A DNA stretch of 5,522 nucleotides from Prevotellaceae bacterium (GTDB lineage Bacteria; Bacteroidota; Bacteroidia; Bacteroidales; UBA932). The position numbers and the translations under genes were made by a program. Positions 5,308 through 5,522 of the stretch are shown here, one piece after another. How positions within the stretch are numbered: the stretch's first letter is position 1; the number at the start of each line of letters is the position of its first letter. The stretch covers positions 1-5,522 of the forward strand of contig JAITPP010000245.1 of the NCBI GenBank assembly GCA_031289385.1, read 5' to 3'. The notes under the pieces are model-generated. The model ran no database searches. It was not told where the DNA came from and worked only from the letters and a program-made list of their open reading frames with translations.

Positions 5308-5329
5308 TACTGTCCGCTAAAAAAATAAA

Positions 5330-5358
5330 TAAGCGGGCATTTTGTATTTACCCGCTTA
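5330..5358 (+). other. Stem-loop in the IS leader
   Basis: TAAGCGGG at 5330-5337 pairs perfectly with CCCGCTTA at 5351-5358 across a 13-nt loop. It sits between the IS end and the transposase start and upstream of the predicted transcription start near 5378. Only RNA reading in from outside the element would contain it. Such hairpins can limit activation by readthrough transcription; here that role is inference, since the stem does not cover the start codon. Confidence 0.6.
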
Positions 5359-5371
5359 ATGGTTATTTTTG
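5341..5371 (+). promoter_or_regulatory. Bacteroidetes-type promoter for the transposase
   Basis: TTTG at 5341-5344 and TATTTTTG at 5364-5371 are separated by 19 nt, fitting the Bacteroidetes -33 TTTG / -7 TAnnTTTG arrangement. Transcription would start near 5378, about 20 nt before the ATG at 5398. It is the best promoter match in the window, although T-rich DNA makes chance matches possible. Confidence 0.55.
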
Positions 5372-5397
5372 TAATCGTAATAAAACAAAAAATATCC

Positions 5398-5522
5398 ATG
5401 CATAAAAATACAAATTTTATCGGACAGCCAATACTTAATCAGTTATTATTTTTCGTAAAGGGTGTAAATATCAACAAAATAGCGAACAAATATGATGCCG
5501 AACGCTATGTAAAAAAGTTTGA
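5398..5522 (+). CDS. IS4-type transposase with DUF4372-like N-terminus, partial
   Basis: The frame from the ATG at 5398 stays open for 41 complete codons to the window edge. It opens MHKNTNFIGQPILNQLL and continues to KYDAERYVKKF at residues 31-41. The NF.GQPI.NQLL pattern followed about 20 residues later by a D..RY.KKF stretch is the N-terminal DUF4372 domain that precedes the DDE catalytic domain of many IS4-type transposases in Bacteroidetes. The catalytic residues lie outside the window, so it cannot be said whether the gene is intact. Family assignment rests on recognising this short segment. The gene faces away from the acylation operon. Confidence 0.8.
   Translation, partial: MHKNTNFIGQPILNQLLFFVKGVNINKIANKYDAERYVKKF

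Larger units (their letters stand above)
5305..5522 (+). mobile_element. Left end of an IS4-type insertion sequence, cut by the window end
   Basis: The A/B/C repeat breaks off at about 5304 and is followed by CACTACTGTCCGCTAA, a likely IS terminus, then a stem-loop, a promoter and the start of a transposase gene running out of the window. The exact first base cannot be fixed without the right end; somewhere in 5305-5312 is likely. Elements with this transposase type are usually a little over 1 kb, so about 1 kb or more should follow. Confidence 0.6.

Overview
The window is AT-rich and has the marks of a Bacteroidetes (probably Bacteroidales) chromosome. The protein sequences are Lys/Asn/Ile-rich, no clear Shine-Dalgarno sites precede the genes, and two stretches match the Bacteroidetes promoter pattern (TAnnTTTG, one of them with TTTG 19 nt upstream). 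The intergenic DNA consists largely of short-word repeats of the kind common in that phylum. The taxonomic call is inference; there is no rRNA or housekeeping marker here.

Layout. Positions 1-262 hold a non-coding, nested inverted-repeat (MITE-like) stretch. Positions 312-446 hold an ATCTGCGT repeat followed by a G-free CAAATCAAC tract. Three minus-strand genes then fill 461-4416, in transcription order: a membrane-anchored SGNH/GDSL protein with a large insert (4416-3028), a second, smaller secreted SGNH/GDSL protein (3056-2091, overlapping the first by 29 nt), and an MBOAT O-acyltransferase (1966-461). Upstream of the operon, 4417-5304 has no credible gene. It holds a possible promoter, a 7-bp tandem repeat, an inverted copy of the left CAAATCAAC repeat, a perfect 28-bp palindrome, an array of about ten 21-bp-spaced dyads and a three-word hierarchical repeat. 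From about 5305 to the window end is the left end of an insertion sequence with a good promoter and the first 41 codons of an IS4-type (DUF4372-like) transposase on the plus strand.

Function. The three genes look like an envelope acylation (most likely O-acetylation) system. The MBOAT protein would take an acyl group from a cytoplasmic donor across the inner membrane. Its last six residues, FIYFQF, match the C-terminal tyrosine acyl-shuttle motif known from MBOAT/Dlt-type systems. One or both periplasmic SGNH proteins would then pass the acyl group to an envelope polymer or remove it. The polymer cannot be read from this sequence; peptidoglycan (PatA/PatB/Ape1-like) is the best guess, and an exopolysaccharide (AlgI/AlgJ/AlgX-like) is the main alternative.

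The most unusual parts are non-coding: almost every gap is a different repeat family, the operon is bracketed by inverted copies of one of them, and one array has dyads spaced at two helical turns.
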